From Bacteroidia bacterium (GTDB taxonomy: Bacteria > Bacteroidota > Bacteroidia > Flavobacteriales > Flavobacteriaceae): a stretch of 45,524 bases of DNA. Each line of letters opens with the position of its first letter. Within the stretch, counting starts at the first letter, position 1. The DNA lies in assembly GCA_030429955.1 (NCBI GenBank), contig JAUIGO010000021.1:1-45524 (forward strand). Reading direction: 5' to 3'. This document shows positions 8,858 through 17,235 of this stretch, one piece after another. A model generated the notes under the pieces. It was not told where the DNA came from. It made no database searches and was given only the letters and a program-made list of their open reading frames with translations. A program made the translations under genes and the position numbers.

Positions 8858-9739
8858 ATGAAATCATATTCCAAAATTTTTGTAAGTGCAATTTTAATGC
8901 TGCTTACAGTGTCAGTATTTGCTCAAAAAGACTTCCAAGGTAAAGCCTATTATTTCTCTAAAACTATTTTAGATATGGAGAATTTTGGAGGAAGAGAAAT
9001 GAGTGATCAACAGAAAAAACAGATTGCTGATCGTATGAAAAGTATGTTTGAAAAAACATTCATATTAACATTTAACAAAGAAGAATCTATTTACAAAGAA
9101 GAAGAAAAATTAGATGCTCCAGGAGGTGGTGGAATGCGTTTTGGTGGTATGTCTATGACTGGAGGAGACCAGTATAAAAATGTAAAAGAAAACAAAATGC
9201 TGATTGAAAACGAGTTCTTTGGAAAACAGTTTTTAGTAGATGATGAATTGCCTAAATTGGATTGGGTTATGACAGGCGAAACCAAGCAAATTGGTCAGTA
9301 TATGGCAATGAAAGCAACAGCAGTCAAGAAGCTTGATGATACAGATTTCATGAATGCCAGAAGAAGAGGTAGAGGGAATGAGAGTGCTGAAAAACCAAAG
9401 GATTCAACAAAAACAGACAACCCAATGGATGATTTTGAAATACCAAAAGAGCAAACCATAACAGCTTGGTACACACCACAAATCCCAATTAATCAAGGTC
9501 CAGGAGAATATTGGGGACTTCCAGGTCTGATATTAGAAGTAAGTGCAGGACGAACAGTGATACTATGCTCAAAAATTATTATGAATCCAGACGAAAAAGA
9601 CGAAATAAAAAGACCATCAAAAGGAAAACAAGTAACTCAAGAAGAGTATTCTGAAATTATCAAAAAGAAAATGGAGGAAATGCAAGAAATGTTTCGAGGA
9701 AGAGGTCGTGATGGTGGTGGAAGAATCAGAGGGAATTAA
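8858..9739 (+). CDS. GLPGLI family protein, copy 2
   Basis: A 293-residue exported paralogue of the gene upstream (110-bp gap). The signal peptide ends near VFAQK. Shared blocks are KAYYFSKT, KTFILTFNKEESIYKEEEKLDAP, QIGQYMAMKA, and the ITAWYTPQIP...YWGLPGLILEV core with GLPGLI at 220-225. It has a Gly/Met-rich loop (GGGGMRFGGMSMTGG), a basic/acidic insert around residues 168-190 and an Arg/Gly-rich tail (RGRGRDGGGRIRGN). It resembles copy 3 more closely than copy 1. Function is unknown. Confidence 0.88.
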   Translation: MKSYSKIFVSAILMLLTVSVFAQKDFQGKAYYFSKTILDMENFGGREMSDQQKKQIADRMKSMFEKTFILTFNKEESIYKEEEKLDAPGGGGMRFGGMSMTGGDQYKNVKENKMLIENEFFGKQFLVDDELPKLDWVMTGETKQIGQYMAMKATAVKKLDDTDFMNARRRGRGNESAEKPKDSTKTDNPMDDFEIPKEQTITAWYTPQIPINQGPGEYWGLPGLILEVSAGRTVILCSKIIMNPDEKDEIKRPSKGKQVTQEEYSEIIKKKMEEMQEMFRGRGRDGGGRIRGN

Positions 9740-9868
9740 CAATCAAGCTTAAAATGATTTATGTTAACATTTTGATAATATGTATATATTTTGTTTAATA
9801 AAATATTATTATTGATGAACAAAATAATTATTTGTAATTACCTTTTCTAAAAAATCTTTAACTAACTT

Positions 9869-12586
9869 ATGAAATATACTTTAACCACTTTACTACTTAT
9901 TGTAGTTGGTACAACCTTTGCTCAAATAAAAGTAGAAGGTATTGTAAAAGACAGTATTGGTAACCCTCTCGAACTTGCCAACGTTATTGCCATCAATCAG
10001 GAAACCAAGATTTTAGATTCGTATGGCATAACCAATGATGTAGGACGTTATAAACTGGATTTAAACGAAAACAGCAAGTATGAAATTCAGGTAAGCTACA
10101 TTGGTATGAAAACTGCCAAAGAAATTGTAGACACAAAGTCTGAAGATATTGATAAAGATTTCGTCTTATATGAAGACAATGCTTTAGATGAAATTGAACT
10201 TACTTACGAAATGCCAGTTTCGGTAAAAGGAGACACATTGGTTTATAATGCAGATTCTTTTAACAAAGGAACCGAAAGAAAGTTAGAAGATGTTCTTAAA
10301 AACCTTCCAGGAGTTGAAATCAATGATGATGGCCAAATTGAAGTTGAAGGCAAAGTGGTTTCTAAAGTAATGGTTGAAGGCAAAGATTTTTTTGATGGCG
10401 ATACTAAATTAGCCACTAAAAATATTCCTTCAAATGCAGTAGATAAAGTGCAAGTACTTAAAAATTACGCTGAAGTTGGTCAATTAAGTGGTGTCACTAA
10501 TAATCAAGATAATGTTGCCATCAATATTAAACTAAAAGAAGGAAAAACCAATTTTTGGTTTGGTAATATAACTGCTGGAGGAGGTGATTCACCTAATAAT
10601 GGCTTGTACCTATTTCAACCCAAATTATTTTATTACAGCCCAAATTACAGTATCAATATTATTGGAGATTTAAACAATCTTGGTGAAGTTGCTTTTACAC
10701 GTCGTGATTATTTTAATTTTTCTGGAGGTTTTAGAGGTCCAAGCAGATCTAGTGGGACAAGTATAAATTTAGGCAGTAATAACTTAGGGTTTCTTACAGC
10801 ACAAAATGGTAAAGCGAAAGATATTGAAACCAAATTTGGTGCTGCAAACTTTAGCTGGTCACCAAATAAAGCTTTAGATTTAAGTGGTTTCGCCATTCTG
10901 GCTAATACCAAAACAGAATTGCAAGAAAATACGAGCAGACAATATACAGATCCAGAAATTGGAATTCCTGATGAAAGCACCGAAAGCAATACCATGCAAA
11001 ATAGTGACTTAGGAATGTTGAAACTTTCGGCTTCTTACAAACCAAACGTGAACAATCAATTAGATTATGATGTTCTTGGTAAAATTTCAAAAGAATCTCA
11101 GGATCAAGGCTTTTTCTCATCTGTGATTGGAGATATTGATCAATTGGAAAGCTCAAGTCCTTACAGTATCAATCAGAATTTAAATTATTACTACACGCTT
11201 GATGCTAACAATATTTTTGCGCTGGAAGCACAGCATTTGCTTTCTGATGAAGATCCATTTTACAACGCAATATTGGATGATAAAGATAATTATGAAGGCA
11301 CAGCAGATAATTTAGGGTTAGATGGTGCTCAAGTAGATTATAACATAGCTCAAGACAAACGCATTAAATCCAATCAATTGGATGCTAAGCTTGATTATTG
11401 GAATATTTTAAACACTAAAAGCGATATTAATTTTACGCTCGGAACCATTTTGAGCAATCAGAAATTCAATTCTAATATTTTTCAATTTTTAGATGATGGT
11501 TCAACTTTTAATCCAACACCAACCATTAATGGTGGATTAGATGAAAACGATATTGATTACAGTTTTAGTGATTTGTATTTAGGCATTCACTATCGTTTAA
11601 AATCAGGTATTTTTACTTTTACGCCTGGAGTTTCAGGGCATACATATAGTGTCAAGAACGACCAATTTGGTGAAGAAACTACTGATAATTTTTTCAGATT
11701 ACTACCAGATTTCAATGTGAGAATGCAACTGAAAAAGAGTGAGCAAATTACCTTTAACTATCGTATGCAAACACAGTTTACAGATGTGTCAAGATTTGCA
11801 AGAGGTCTAGTCCTTAATAGTTATAATTCAATATTTTCTGGTGTTCCTGATTTAGAAAATGCATTATCACACAACGTTAGTTTGTTCTACTACAGCTTCA
11901 ACATGTTTAATTATACTAACGTATTTGCAAATATCACCTATAATAAAAGCATTGATAATATTAGAAATAGATCAGAGTTTGAGCCAGGAAGTGTAATAAG
12001 TATAAGCTCGCCGTTCAATTCAGGGTTTGCAGACGAAAGTGTAAGTGCATCAGGGCGTTTTCAAAGAACCTTTAATAAAATTAGAGGGTCTTTATCTGGA
12101 AACTTTAATTACTCTAAATTCAATCAATTTATCCAAGACACACGTTCTGTAAACGAAAGTTATACGCAAAATTATAGTGCAAGTCTAAGAACCAATTTTA
12201 AGACAGCTCCAAATGTTGAAGTTCGATATGATTATAGAATTCAAGATAACCAACAAGGTCGTGGAGGAAGCACCAAATTCTTCACCAAAACACCTTCAAT
12301 TGAAGTTGATGCTCTTTTCTTAAAAGCTTTTACGTTTAGAACTGATTACACCTCAAACAATTTCAGTAGTGAAGATAATACCATTGATAACACCTTTGAA
12401 TTTTGGAATGCTTCATTATCATACCGAAAAGATAGAGATGCTAAATTTGAATACGAAATAAAAGCAACCAATTTATTGGATACGCGCTCGCAAAACGAAA
12501 GTAGTGCAGGAGCAGTTTCAGTAAGTGCCTCAGAATACTTTATTCAACCAAGGTTTATTTCTTTTAGGTTAGTTTATAGCTTATAA
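9869..12586 (+). CDS. Outer-membrane beta-barrel protein with N-terminal carboxypeptidase-regulatory-like domain
   Basis: A 905-residue protein. The signal peptide (about 1-18) is followed by a carboxypeptidase-regulatory-like beta-sandwich (about 20-105: VEGIVKDSIGNPLELANV). Next comes a plug-like segment (about 118-235) containing the characteristic LEDVLKNLPGVEINDDG and VMVEGKDFFDGD motifs. A long C-terminal region of alternating aromatic strands forms the barrel, ending in FISFRLVYSL with a terminal hydrophobic residue. The architecture is that of a TonB-dependent-receptor-like protein of Bacteroidota. I see no SusD partner and no clear TonB box. The gene sits between GLPGLI copies 2 and 3. 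This neighbourhood, as I recall, recurs in Bacteroidota, but the transported ligand is unknown. A hairpin terminator follows directly. Confidence 0.88.
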   Translation: MKYTLTTLLLIVVGTTFAQIKVEGIVKDSIGNPLELANVIAINQETKILDSYGITNDVGRYKLDLNENSKYEIQVSYIGMKTAKEIVDTKSEDIDKDFVLYEDNALDEIELTYEMPVSVKGDTLVYNADSFNKGTERKLEDVLKNLPGVEINDDGQIEVEGKVVSKVMVEGKDFFDGDTKLATKNIPSNAVDKVQVLKNYAEVGQLSGVTNNQDNVAINIKLKEGKTNFWFGNITAGGGDSPNNGLYLFQPKLFYYSPNYSINIIGDLNNLGEVAFTRRDYFNFSGGFRGPSRSSGTSINLGSNNLGFLTAQNGKAKDIETKFGAANFSWSPNKALDLSGFAILANTKTELQENTSRQYTDPEIGIPDESTESNTMQNSDLGMLKLSASYKPNVNNQLDYDVLGKISKESQDQGFFSSVIGDIDQLESSSPYSINQNLNYYYTLDANNIFALEAQHLLSDEDPFYNAILDDKDNYEGTADNLGLDGAQVDYNIAQDKRIKSNQLDAKLDYWNILNTKSDINFTLGTILSNQKFNSNIFQFLDDGSTFNPTPTINGGLDENDIDYSFSDLYLGIHYRLKSGIFTFTPGVSGHTYSVKNDQFGEETTDNFFRLLPDFNVRMQLKKSEQITFNYRMQTQFTDVSRFARGLVLNSYNSIFSGVPDLENALSHNVSLFYYSFNMFNYTNVFANITYNKSIDNIRNRSEFEPGSVISISSPFNSGFADESVSASGRFQRTFNKIRGSLSGNFNYSKFNQFIQDTRSVNESYTQNYSASLRTNFKTAPNVEVRYDYRIQDNQQGRGGSTKFFTKTPSIEVDALFLKAFTFRTDYTSNNFSSEDNTIDNTFEFWNASLSYRKDRDAKFEYEIKATNLLDTRSQNESSAGAVSVSASEYFIQPRFISFRLVYSL

Positions 12587-12618
12587 AAAAGAAGCCAGCT
12601 TTTAAGCTGGTTTTTTTT
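12585..12618 (+). terminator. Rho-independent terminator after the barrel gene
   Basis: The stem CCAGCT / AGCTGG with loop TTTA is followed by eight T. It starts at the stop codon of the outer-membrane protein. Its core is the same as that of the terminator at 13592-13614. Confidence 0.85.
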
Positions 12619-12715
12619 GCTCAAATTTTCTATATCCACTTTCATAATACTAGATTATGCCTTTTCATGAGTGTTAATATTATAATAAAGAAGATTAAAA
12701 TGTTTAATGTTTCGT

Positions 12716-12723
12716 TATATTTG
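12716..12723 (+). promoter_or_regulatory. Bacteroidota -7 promoter element (TATATTTG) for GLPGLI copy 3
   Basis: TATATTTG matches the TAnnTTTG consensus exactly and lies 30 bp before the ATG at 12754. I see no good TTTG at the -33 position. The element lies inside the N-terminally extended reading frame from 12667, which argues for the downstream start. Confidence 0.5.
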
Positions 12724-12753
12724 TTAAACAATAATCGATTAAGATTAATAATC

Positions 12754-13554
12754 ATGATAAACTTAATTTCAAAATTCAGCTTTTTCATTTTAACCTTTTT
12801 ATTATCATCACCATTATTTGCACAAGATTTTCAAGGCAAAGCTTATTACTTCTCAAAATCCACAATGGAACTAGGAAGTTTTGGAGATAGGATGACTGAA
12901 GCCCAAAAAAAACAAATTTTTGAGAACTTAAAAAATAGACTTGAAAAAACGTATGTTCTTACTTTTAATAAGGAAGAATCATTTTTTAAAGAAGAAGACA
13001 AATTAGACGCTATCTCAGGAGCAACTGATACTTGGGGGAAGAATTTTACACCAGGAGAACAATATAAAAATATCAAAACCAATATGCTTTTACAAAGTCA
13101 GGAGTTTTATGGAAAAAGGTTTTTGGTGAAAGATGATTTATTGACCATAGATTGGCAGTTAAGTGGAGAGAGTAAACAAATAGGACAATATACATCTTTT
13201 AAAGCAACAGCAATGATACCATCATCTCAACTAACTTGGTATGATTTTTCATGGGGAGAATTAAGTGAAGATAATTCTGAAGAGGTTAAAATGACAAAAG
13301 TAACTGCTTGGTATTCTTCACAAATTCCAGTAAGTCAAGGACCATTGGAATATTGGGGACTACCAGGACTGATACTTGAAGTGAGCGTTGGAAATACAAT
13401 AATGTTGTGTTCTAAAATTATTATGAATCCAAAAGAAAAAGAAATAATTGAAGCTCCAGATAAAGGAAAAATAGTTACAAAAATGGAATACAAAGAAATT
13501 ATTTCTGGAAAGATGCAAGAAATGAGAGATAATCGTGGTAGACCAAGAAATTGA
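12754..13554 (+). CDS. GLPGLI family protein, copy 3
   Basis: A 266-residue exported protein. The ATG at 12754 is chosen because the signal peptide (MINLISKFSFFILTFLL, cleavage near LFAQ/DFQG) starts there and a -7 promoter element lies just upstream. An ATG at 12667 would put 29 unrelated residues before the signal. Shared blocks are KAYYFSKS, EKTYVLTFNKEESFFKEEDKLD, QIGQYTSFKA, and the TAWYSSQIP...YWGLPGLILEV core with GLPGLI at 202-207. It lacks the Gly/Met-rich loop of copy 2 but keeps an Arg-rich tail. It appears to be transcribed separately from copies 1 and 2, because a terminator precedes it and another follows it. Confidence 0.87.
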   Translation: MINLISKFSFFILTFLLSSPLFAQDFQGKAYYFSKSTMELGSFGDRMTEAQKKQIFENLKNRLEKTYVLTFNKEESFFKEEDKLDAISGATDTWGKNFTPGEQYKNIKTNMLLQSQEFYGKRFLVKDDLLTIDWQLSGESKQIGQYTSFKATAMIPSSQLTWYDFSWGELSEDNSEEVKMTKVTAWYSSQIPVSQGPLEYWGLPGLILEVSVGNTIMLCSKIIMNPKEKEIIEAPDKGKIVTKMEYKEIISGKMQEMRDNRGRPRN

Positions 13555-13591
13555 TACCATCACTAAATTTGATTGAATAAAATTGAAGAAG

Positions 13592-13614
13592 CCAGCTTAT
13601 GAGCTGGTTTTTTT
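13592..13614 (+). terminator. Rho-independent terminator after GLPGLI copy 3
   Basis: The stem CCAGCT / AGCTGG with loop TATG is followed by seven T. The flank GAAG and the stem match the terminator at 12585-12618, so the two terminators probably share an origin. Confidence 0.85.
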
Positions 13615-13701
13615 ATACCAAAATTTTAACACTCTAAATCATAATAATTATCTATTTTAGAAAACTTTTAAAAATTTGATAACCAACAAATACATTTTAC
13701 A

Positions 13702-15258
13702 ATGAAATTTACAATTAAACTATTTCTTATTGCATTGCTGTTTTCTGGAGGCAACCTGTTTGCTCAAGATGATGTGATTGATAATATAATTAAAGAAGCA
13801 AACGAAAACTCTCAACTTGAACGTTTGGCTCACGAACTATTAGATGTAGTTGGTCCACGTTTAGTGGGAACACCTCAAATGGAACATGCTAGCAAATGGG
13901 CTATTGAGCAATATGCGAAATGGGGAATTGAAGCCAAGCAAGAAAATTATGGAACATGGCGTGGTTGGGAACGCGGCATCACACATATAGATATGGTATC
14001 ACCTAGAGTACAAACTTTAGATGGTATGCAATTGGCTTGGAGCGCAAGTACTCCAAAAGGAGGTGTAACCGCTGAGGTAGTAACATTACCAGCAAATATT
14101 AAAGACTCAGTTGCTTTTAAAAATTGGTTACCAAGTGTTAAAGGTAAGTTTGTGATGATAGATATGAAAGAACCAACTGGTCGTCCGGATTATAACTGGG
14201 AAGAATTTGCAACAGAAGAATCGTTCACAAAAATGAAAGAAAGTCGTGATGCTCAAACCAAAGAATGGCGTGAAAACATAGCTAGGTCTGGTTATAACTC
14301 ACGTACCATTGGTGGTGCTTTAGAAGAAGCTGGAGCTGTAGGACTTATAGCAAGCAATTGGTCAAGTGGTTTTGGAGTCAATAAAATATTTAGCTCTAGA
14401 GTAAAAACCATTCCTACTATTGATGTTGAATTGGAAGACTATGGAATGCTGTATCGTTTAGCCGAATATGGCAACAAACCAGTAATTAAGGTTGTAGCAG
14501 AATCAAAAGAATTAGGTGAAGTGCCAACATTCAATACTATTGGAACTATTAAAGGTTCTGAAAAACCAAATGAATATATTGTGTTATCTGCCCATTTTGA
14601 TTCTTGGGATGGTGGACAAGGTGCAACAGACAATGGAACAGGGACTTTAGTCATGATGGAAGCCATGCGTTTGTTAAAGAAATTTTATCCTAATCCAAAA
14701 CGTACCATTATTGTTGGTCATTGGGGAAGTGAAGAGCAAGGCTTAAATGGTTCTCGTGCTTTTGTTGAAGACCATCCGGAAATCGTAAAAAACTTACAGG
14801 CTTCTTTTAACCAAGATAACGGAACAGGACGTGTTGTAAATATTTCTGGAGCAGGATTTTTACATTCGTATGACTATTTAGGAAGTTGGTTAGCAGCTGT
14901 ACCTAGAGATATTACCCAACATATTGAAACAACATTCCCAGGAACACCTAGTGGAGGCGGAAGTGATAATGCATCATTTTTAGCTGCTGGAGCACCTGCG
15001 TTTAACTTAAGCGCATTAAACTGGTCATACTGGAATTATACTTGGCACACCAACAGAGACACTTACGATAAAGTTATATTTGATGATGTTAGAAACAACG
15101 CCATATTAACTGCTATTCTAACATATATGGCATCTGAAGATCCTGATAAAACATCCACTGAAAAAATTGTATTACCTGTTAGTCCTAGAACAGGGAAACA
15201 AATGGAATGGCCTACACAACGTTCGCCAAACCGTAAAGGTGGTTTAGACGATAATTAA
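13702..15258 (+). CDS. Secreted M28-family zinc aminopeptidase with PA-type insert
   Basis: A 518-residue exported metallopeptidase. The signal peptide (MKFTIKLFLIALLFSGGNLFAQ) precedes a helical N-terminal part, a PA-like insert (about 100-250) and the M28 catalytic domain. All metal and catalytic residues are visible: His298 (SAHFDSWD), Asp310 (ATDNGTG), Glu344-Glu345 (GSEEQGL), Asp372 (NQDNGTG) and His449 (TWHTNRD). This matches the two-zinc set HxD/D-EE-D-H of M28. It probably removes N-terminal residues from peptides outside the cytoplasm, in line with the S9 peptidase elsewhere in the window. It is a single gene with a terminator on its 3' side. Confidence 0.93.
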   Translation: MKFTIKLFLIALLFSGGNLFAQDDVIDNIIKEANENSQLERLAHELLDVVGPRLVGTPQMEHASKWAIEQYAKWGIEAKQENYGTWRGWERGITHIDMVSPRVQTLDGMQLAWSASTPKGGVTAEVVTLPANIKDSVAFKNWLPSVKGKFVMIDMKEPTGRPDYNWEEFATEESFTKMKESRDAQTKEWRENIARSGYNSRTIGGALEEAGAVGLIASNWSSGFGVNKIFSSRVKTIPTIDVELEDYGMLYRLAEYGNKPVIKVVAESKELGEVPTFNTIGTIKGSEKPNEYIVLSAHFDSWDGGQGATDNGTGTLVMMEAMRLLKKFYPNPKRTIIVGHWGSEEQGLNGSRAFVEDHPEIVKNLQASFNQDNGTGRVVNISGAGFLHSYDYLGSWLAAVPRDITQHIETTFPGTPSGGGSDNASFLAAGAPAFNLSALNWSYWNYTWHTNRDTYDKVIFDDVRNNAILTAILTYMASEDPDKTSTEKIVLPVSPRTGKQMEWPTQRSPNRKGGLDDN

Positions 15259-15280
15259 TAGAATCATTTTATATACAAAC

Positions 15281-15311
15281 AAAAGCCTTCTTATTTAAGA
15301 GGGCTTTTTTT
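15281..15311 (+). terminator. Rho-independent terminator of the M28 peptidase gene
   Basis: An AAAAGCCTTCTT / AAGAGGGCTTTTTT hairpin with one G-T pair and a short loop is followed by a T tract, 23 bp after the stop. Confidence 0.8.
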
Positions 15312-15330
15312 ATCATAATATCAAACAACA

Positions 15331-15362
15331 AAAAACCTCATAATTAGATTTATGAGGTTTTC
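15331..15362 (-). terminator. Rho-independent terminator of metK
   Basis: The 11-bp stem AAAACCTCATA / TATGAGGTTTT has an 8-nt loop and a T tract on the minus strand. It lies 22 bp beyond the metK stop. Confidence 0.85.
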
Positions 15363-15383
15363 CTATTATAAATTTTATAATTG

Positions 15384-16637
15384 TTATAGACCAAAGGCTT
15401 CTTTAACCTTATCTACATAATCCAGTTTTTCCCAAGTAAACAACTCAACATCTAGAGTAATAGGTTCTCCATTTGGTTGTTGAAATGTCTTTGATACAAT
15501 TTCATTTGGCCTTCCCATGTGTCCATAAGCAGCAGTTTCGCTATACATTGGGTTGCGTAGTTTTAAGCGTCGTTCAATTGCAGCTGGTCGCATGTCAAAA
15601 ATCTTAGAGACTTTTTCTGCAATTTCACCATCTGTCATGTTAAAAGCACAAGTGCCATAAGTATCTATAAAAATCCCCATGGGTTCAACAACACCAATGG
15701 CATAACTTACTTGTACCAACACTTCATCGCAAACACCAGCAGCTACAAGGTTTTTTGCAATATGTCGTGTGGCGTAAGCAGCACTTCTATCCACCTTACT
15801 TGGGTCTTTCCCTGAGAAAGCACCACCACCATGTGCACCTTTTCCTCCGTAAGTATCCACAATAATTTTTCGTCCTGTTAATCCTGTGTCACCATGAGGT
15901 CCACCAATCACAAATTTCCCAGTAGGATTGATGTGATATTTAATATCATCAGTAAACAACGCTTGTATTTCATTAGGTAATTTAGCAACAACTCTTGGTA
16001 TTAAAATCTCAACAATATCCTTTCTAATTTTAGCAAGCATGGCGTCGTCAGTATCAAAGTCGTCATGTTGCGTCGATACAACAATGGCATCAATACGTTG
16101 CGGCACATTATCGTCACTATATTCAATAGTCACCTGACTTTTAGAGTCAGGACGTAAATATGTAATCTCTTTATTTTCACGACGTAATTCTGCAAGCTCT
16201 ATTAAAATTCTGTGCGCTAAATCTAAAGCCAAAGGCATATAGTTTTCGGTTTCACGAGTAGCATAACCAAACATCATACCTTGGTCTCCAGCCCCTTGTT
16301 CTTCTTTGTTTTCTCTATCAACACCACGATTAATATCATCAGACTGCTCATGAATTGCTGAAAACACACCACAGGAATTGCCATCAAACATATATTCACT
16401 TTTGGTATAACCAATCTTATTAATGGTTTCTCTTGCTATTTTTTGAACGTCTAAATAAGTATTAGACTTCACTTCGCCAGCCAATACGACTTGTCCTGTT
16501 GTAACTAAGGTTTCGCAGGCTACTTTTGATTCTGGATCAAAGGCTAAAAAATTATCTATTAAAGCATCACTAATTTGGTCTGCTACTTTATCTGGATGTC
16601 CTTCAGATACACTTTCCGAAGTAAATAAATATGACAT
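15384..16637 (-). CDS. metK: S-adenosylmethionine synthase
   Basis: A 417-residue cytoplasmic enzyme making SAM from methionine and ATP. Signature motifs are GHPDK (13-17), [12 protein letters not shown] (115-126) and GGGAFSGKD (around residue 270), with no truncation. The start [17 protein letters not shown] is standard for flavobacterial MetK. The gene stands alone between a terminator and a 5' leader of about 130 nt. The leader has a consensus -7 promoter element and a SAM-II-like RNA, so feedback control by its own product is likely. Confidence 0.97.
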   Translation of the reverse strand: MSYLFTSESVSEGHPDKVADQISDALIDNFLAFDPESKVACETLVTTGQVVLAGEVKSNTYLDVQKIARETINKIGYTKSEYMFDGNSCGVFSAIHEQSDDINRGVDRENKEEQGAGDQGMMFGYATRETENYMPLALDLAHRILIELAELRRENKEITYLRPDSKSQVTIEYSDDNVPQRIDAIVVSTQHDDFDTDDAMLAKIRKDIVEILIPRVVAKLPNEIQALFTDDIKYHINPTGKFVIGGPHGDTGLTGRKIIVDTYGGKGAHGGGAFSGKDPSKVDRSAAYATRHIAKNLVAAGVCDEVLVQVSYAIGVVEPMGIFIDTYGTCAFNMTDGEIAEKVSKIFDMRPAAIERRLKLRNPMYSETAAYGHMGRPNEIVSKTFQQPNGEPITLDVELFTWEKLDYVDKVKEAFGL

Positions 16638-16674
16638 AAATCGTTATTTAGTTTATTAAAAATAAGGAAAAATG

Positions 16675-16757
16675 TGATTGCTTGGTCGCTAGAGAAGTAT
16701 CTTAATTACTGCTTTAGCATTTTTTATTGAGGTTGCAATCAGAACAAATTTTTCCTC
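16675..16757 (-). promoter_or_regulatory. Candidate SAM-II-type riboswitch in the metK leader
   Basis: Read on the minus strand, the leader contains GAGG (16757-16754), a loop with CUGAUUGCAA, then CCUC (16732-16729) closing a P1 stem. An A-rich linker and UGCUAAAGCAG follow (core GCUAAAG at 16718-16712). The order of a short stem, UUGCAACC, an A-rich strand and GCUAAA is that of SAM-II aptamers, in which the 3' strand returns into the loop as a pseudoknot. UGAUUGC of the loop (16741-16735) is also perfectly complementary to GCAAUCA (16681-16675) nearer the gene. This offers an alternative 7-bp pairing for switching. The family assignment is from memory of the consensus and was not computed. 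Confidence 0.6.
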
Positions 16758-16771
16758 GTATAATTCGTTGG

Positions 16772-16779
16772 CAAATGTA
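16772..16779 (-). promoter_or_regulatory. Bacteroidota -7 promoter element of metK
   Basis: TACATTTG on the minus strand is an exact match to TAnnTTTG. The -33 region is T-rich but has no perfect TTTG. Transcription would begin near 16765, just ahead of the riboswitch-like stem, leaving a leader of about 130 nt. Confidence 0.6.
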
Positions 16780-16894
16780 GATAATATCATTAAACTAAAA
16801 AACCCTTTTGGAATAAATTGACCTTAAACCGAAAAAAAATCTATAAAATATTTTTTGAGAGCATGTTAAGCAACTTTTTTCTCTTTAGATATAA

Positions 16895-16926
16895 TTTGGT
16901 TATTAAAAATAATTTATCAATATTTG
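16895..16926 (+). promoter_or_regulatory. Promoter of the ilv leader and operon
   Basis: TTTG (16895-16898) and AATATTTG (16919-16926, one mismatch to TAnnTTTG) are separated by 20 bp. This fits the Bacteroidota primary-sigma promoter. The leader-peptide ATG lies only 10 bp downstream, so the untranslated stretch before it would be very short. Confidence 0.5.
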
Positions 16927-16935
16927 ACCCAACAA

Positions 16936-16998
16936 ATGCAAAGACACATTTTAAATATCATTTCTATTATTATCGTCGTGATTATTTCACAACGCTGA
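16936..16998 (+). CDS. Branched-chain amino acid leader peptide (attenuator peptide)
   Basis: A 20-codon reading frame, ATG to TGA, encodes a peptide whose middle reads HILNIISIIIVVIIS. It contains eight Ile, two adjacent Val and one Leu codon in 20, in front of the ilvDBNCA operon. A terminator follows 32 bp after its stop. Its TGA is part of a segment that can pair with the 5' arm of that terminator. This is the classic layout of ribosome-mediated attenuation. Stalling on scarce Ile or Val charged tRNA would leave the antiterminator arm free, whereas a ribosome reaching the stop would cover it. I infer the function from this arrangement. The peptide is too short for usual gene finders and is in a different frame from the longer open frame at 16818-17024. 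Confidence 0.8.
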   Translation: MQRHILNIISIIIVVIISQR

Positions 16999-17064
16999 GG
17001 AATGGTATTGTAAATTCAAAATAACAATTTAAAAAGCCTTCCTTATTCGGAAGGCTTTTTTTAT
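16996..17064 (+). terminator. Attenuator: antiterminator arm plus rho-independent terminator upstream of ilvD
   Basis: The terminator is a 12-bp perfect stem, AAAAAGCCTTCC (17031-17042) with GGAAGGCTTTTT (17049-17060), loop TTATTC and a T tract. The competing arm UGAGGAA (16996-17002), which includes the leader stop codon, pairs with UUCCUUA (17039-17045) over 7 bp with one G-U. The two structures exclude each other. ilvD starts about 180 bp downstream. Confidence 0.8.
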
Positions 17065-17211
17065 GAAAATTTTGCAGCATTGAACATCATATAAAGAGCA
17101 TTTTAAAATATTGATAAACAGGCTTGTAAATAGATATTAGCATCAATGAATTTAGACCAATGCACTATTGTTAAAGAATTGAAAACAACTAAAAATATAA
17201 TTTTGAATACT

Positions 17212-17235
17212 CTAAGCTTTGCTTAGTCGAAAAAT
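17212..17235 (+). repeat. Palindromic repeat remnant upstream of ilvD
   Basis: CTAAGC-TTT-GCTTAG is followed by TCGAAAAATAAAG. The right half resembles the right end of the repeat before ilvC (GCTTGTCGAGAAGAAGTG), so it may be a degenerate copy of the same dispersed element. It ends just before the ilvD start codon. Confidence 0.4.

Noticed and set aside
9740-9868. Another TTAAC operator before the barrel gene
   Set aside because: Only isolated TTAAC copies occur (near 9764 and 9859) without the 10-bp period, which is expected by chance in AT-rich DNA.
12667-12753. Longer GLPGLI copy 3 starting at 12667
   Set aside because: It would bury the signal peptide 29 residues inside and place a promoter element within the coding region.
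16818-17024. A 68-codon open frame in the metK-ilvD gap
   Set aside because: It starts upstream of the likely promoter, has no recognisable composition, and is in a different frame from the Ile/Val leader peptide that explains the region.
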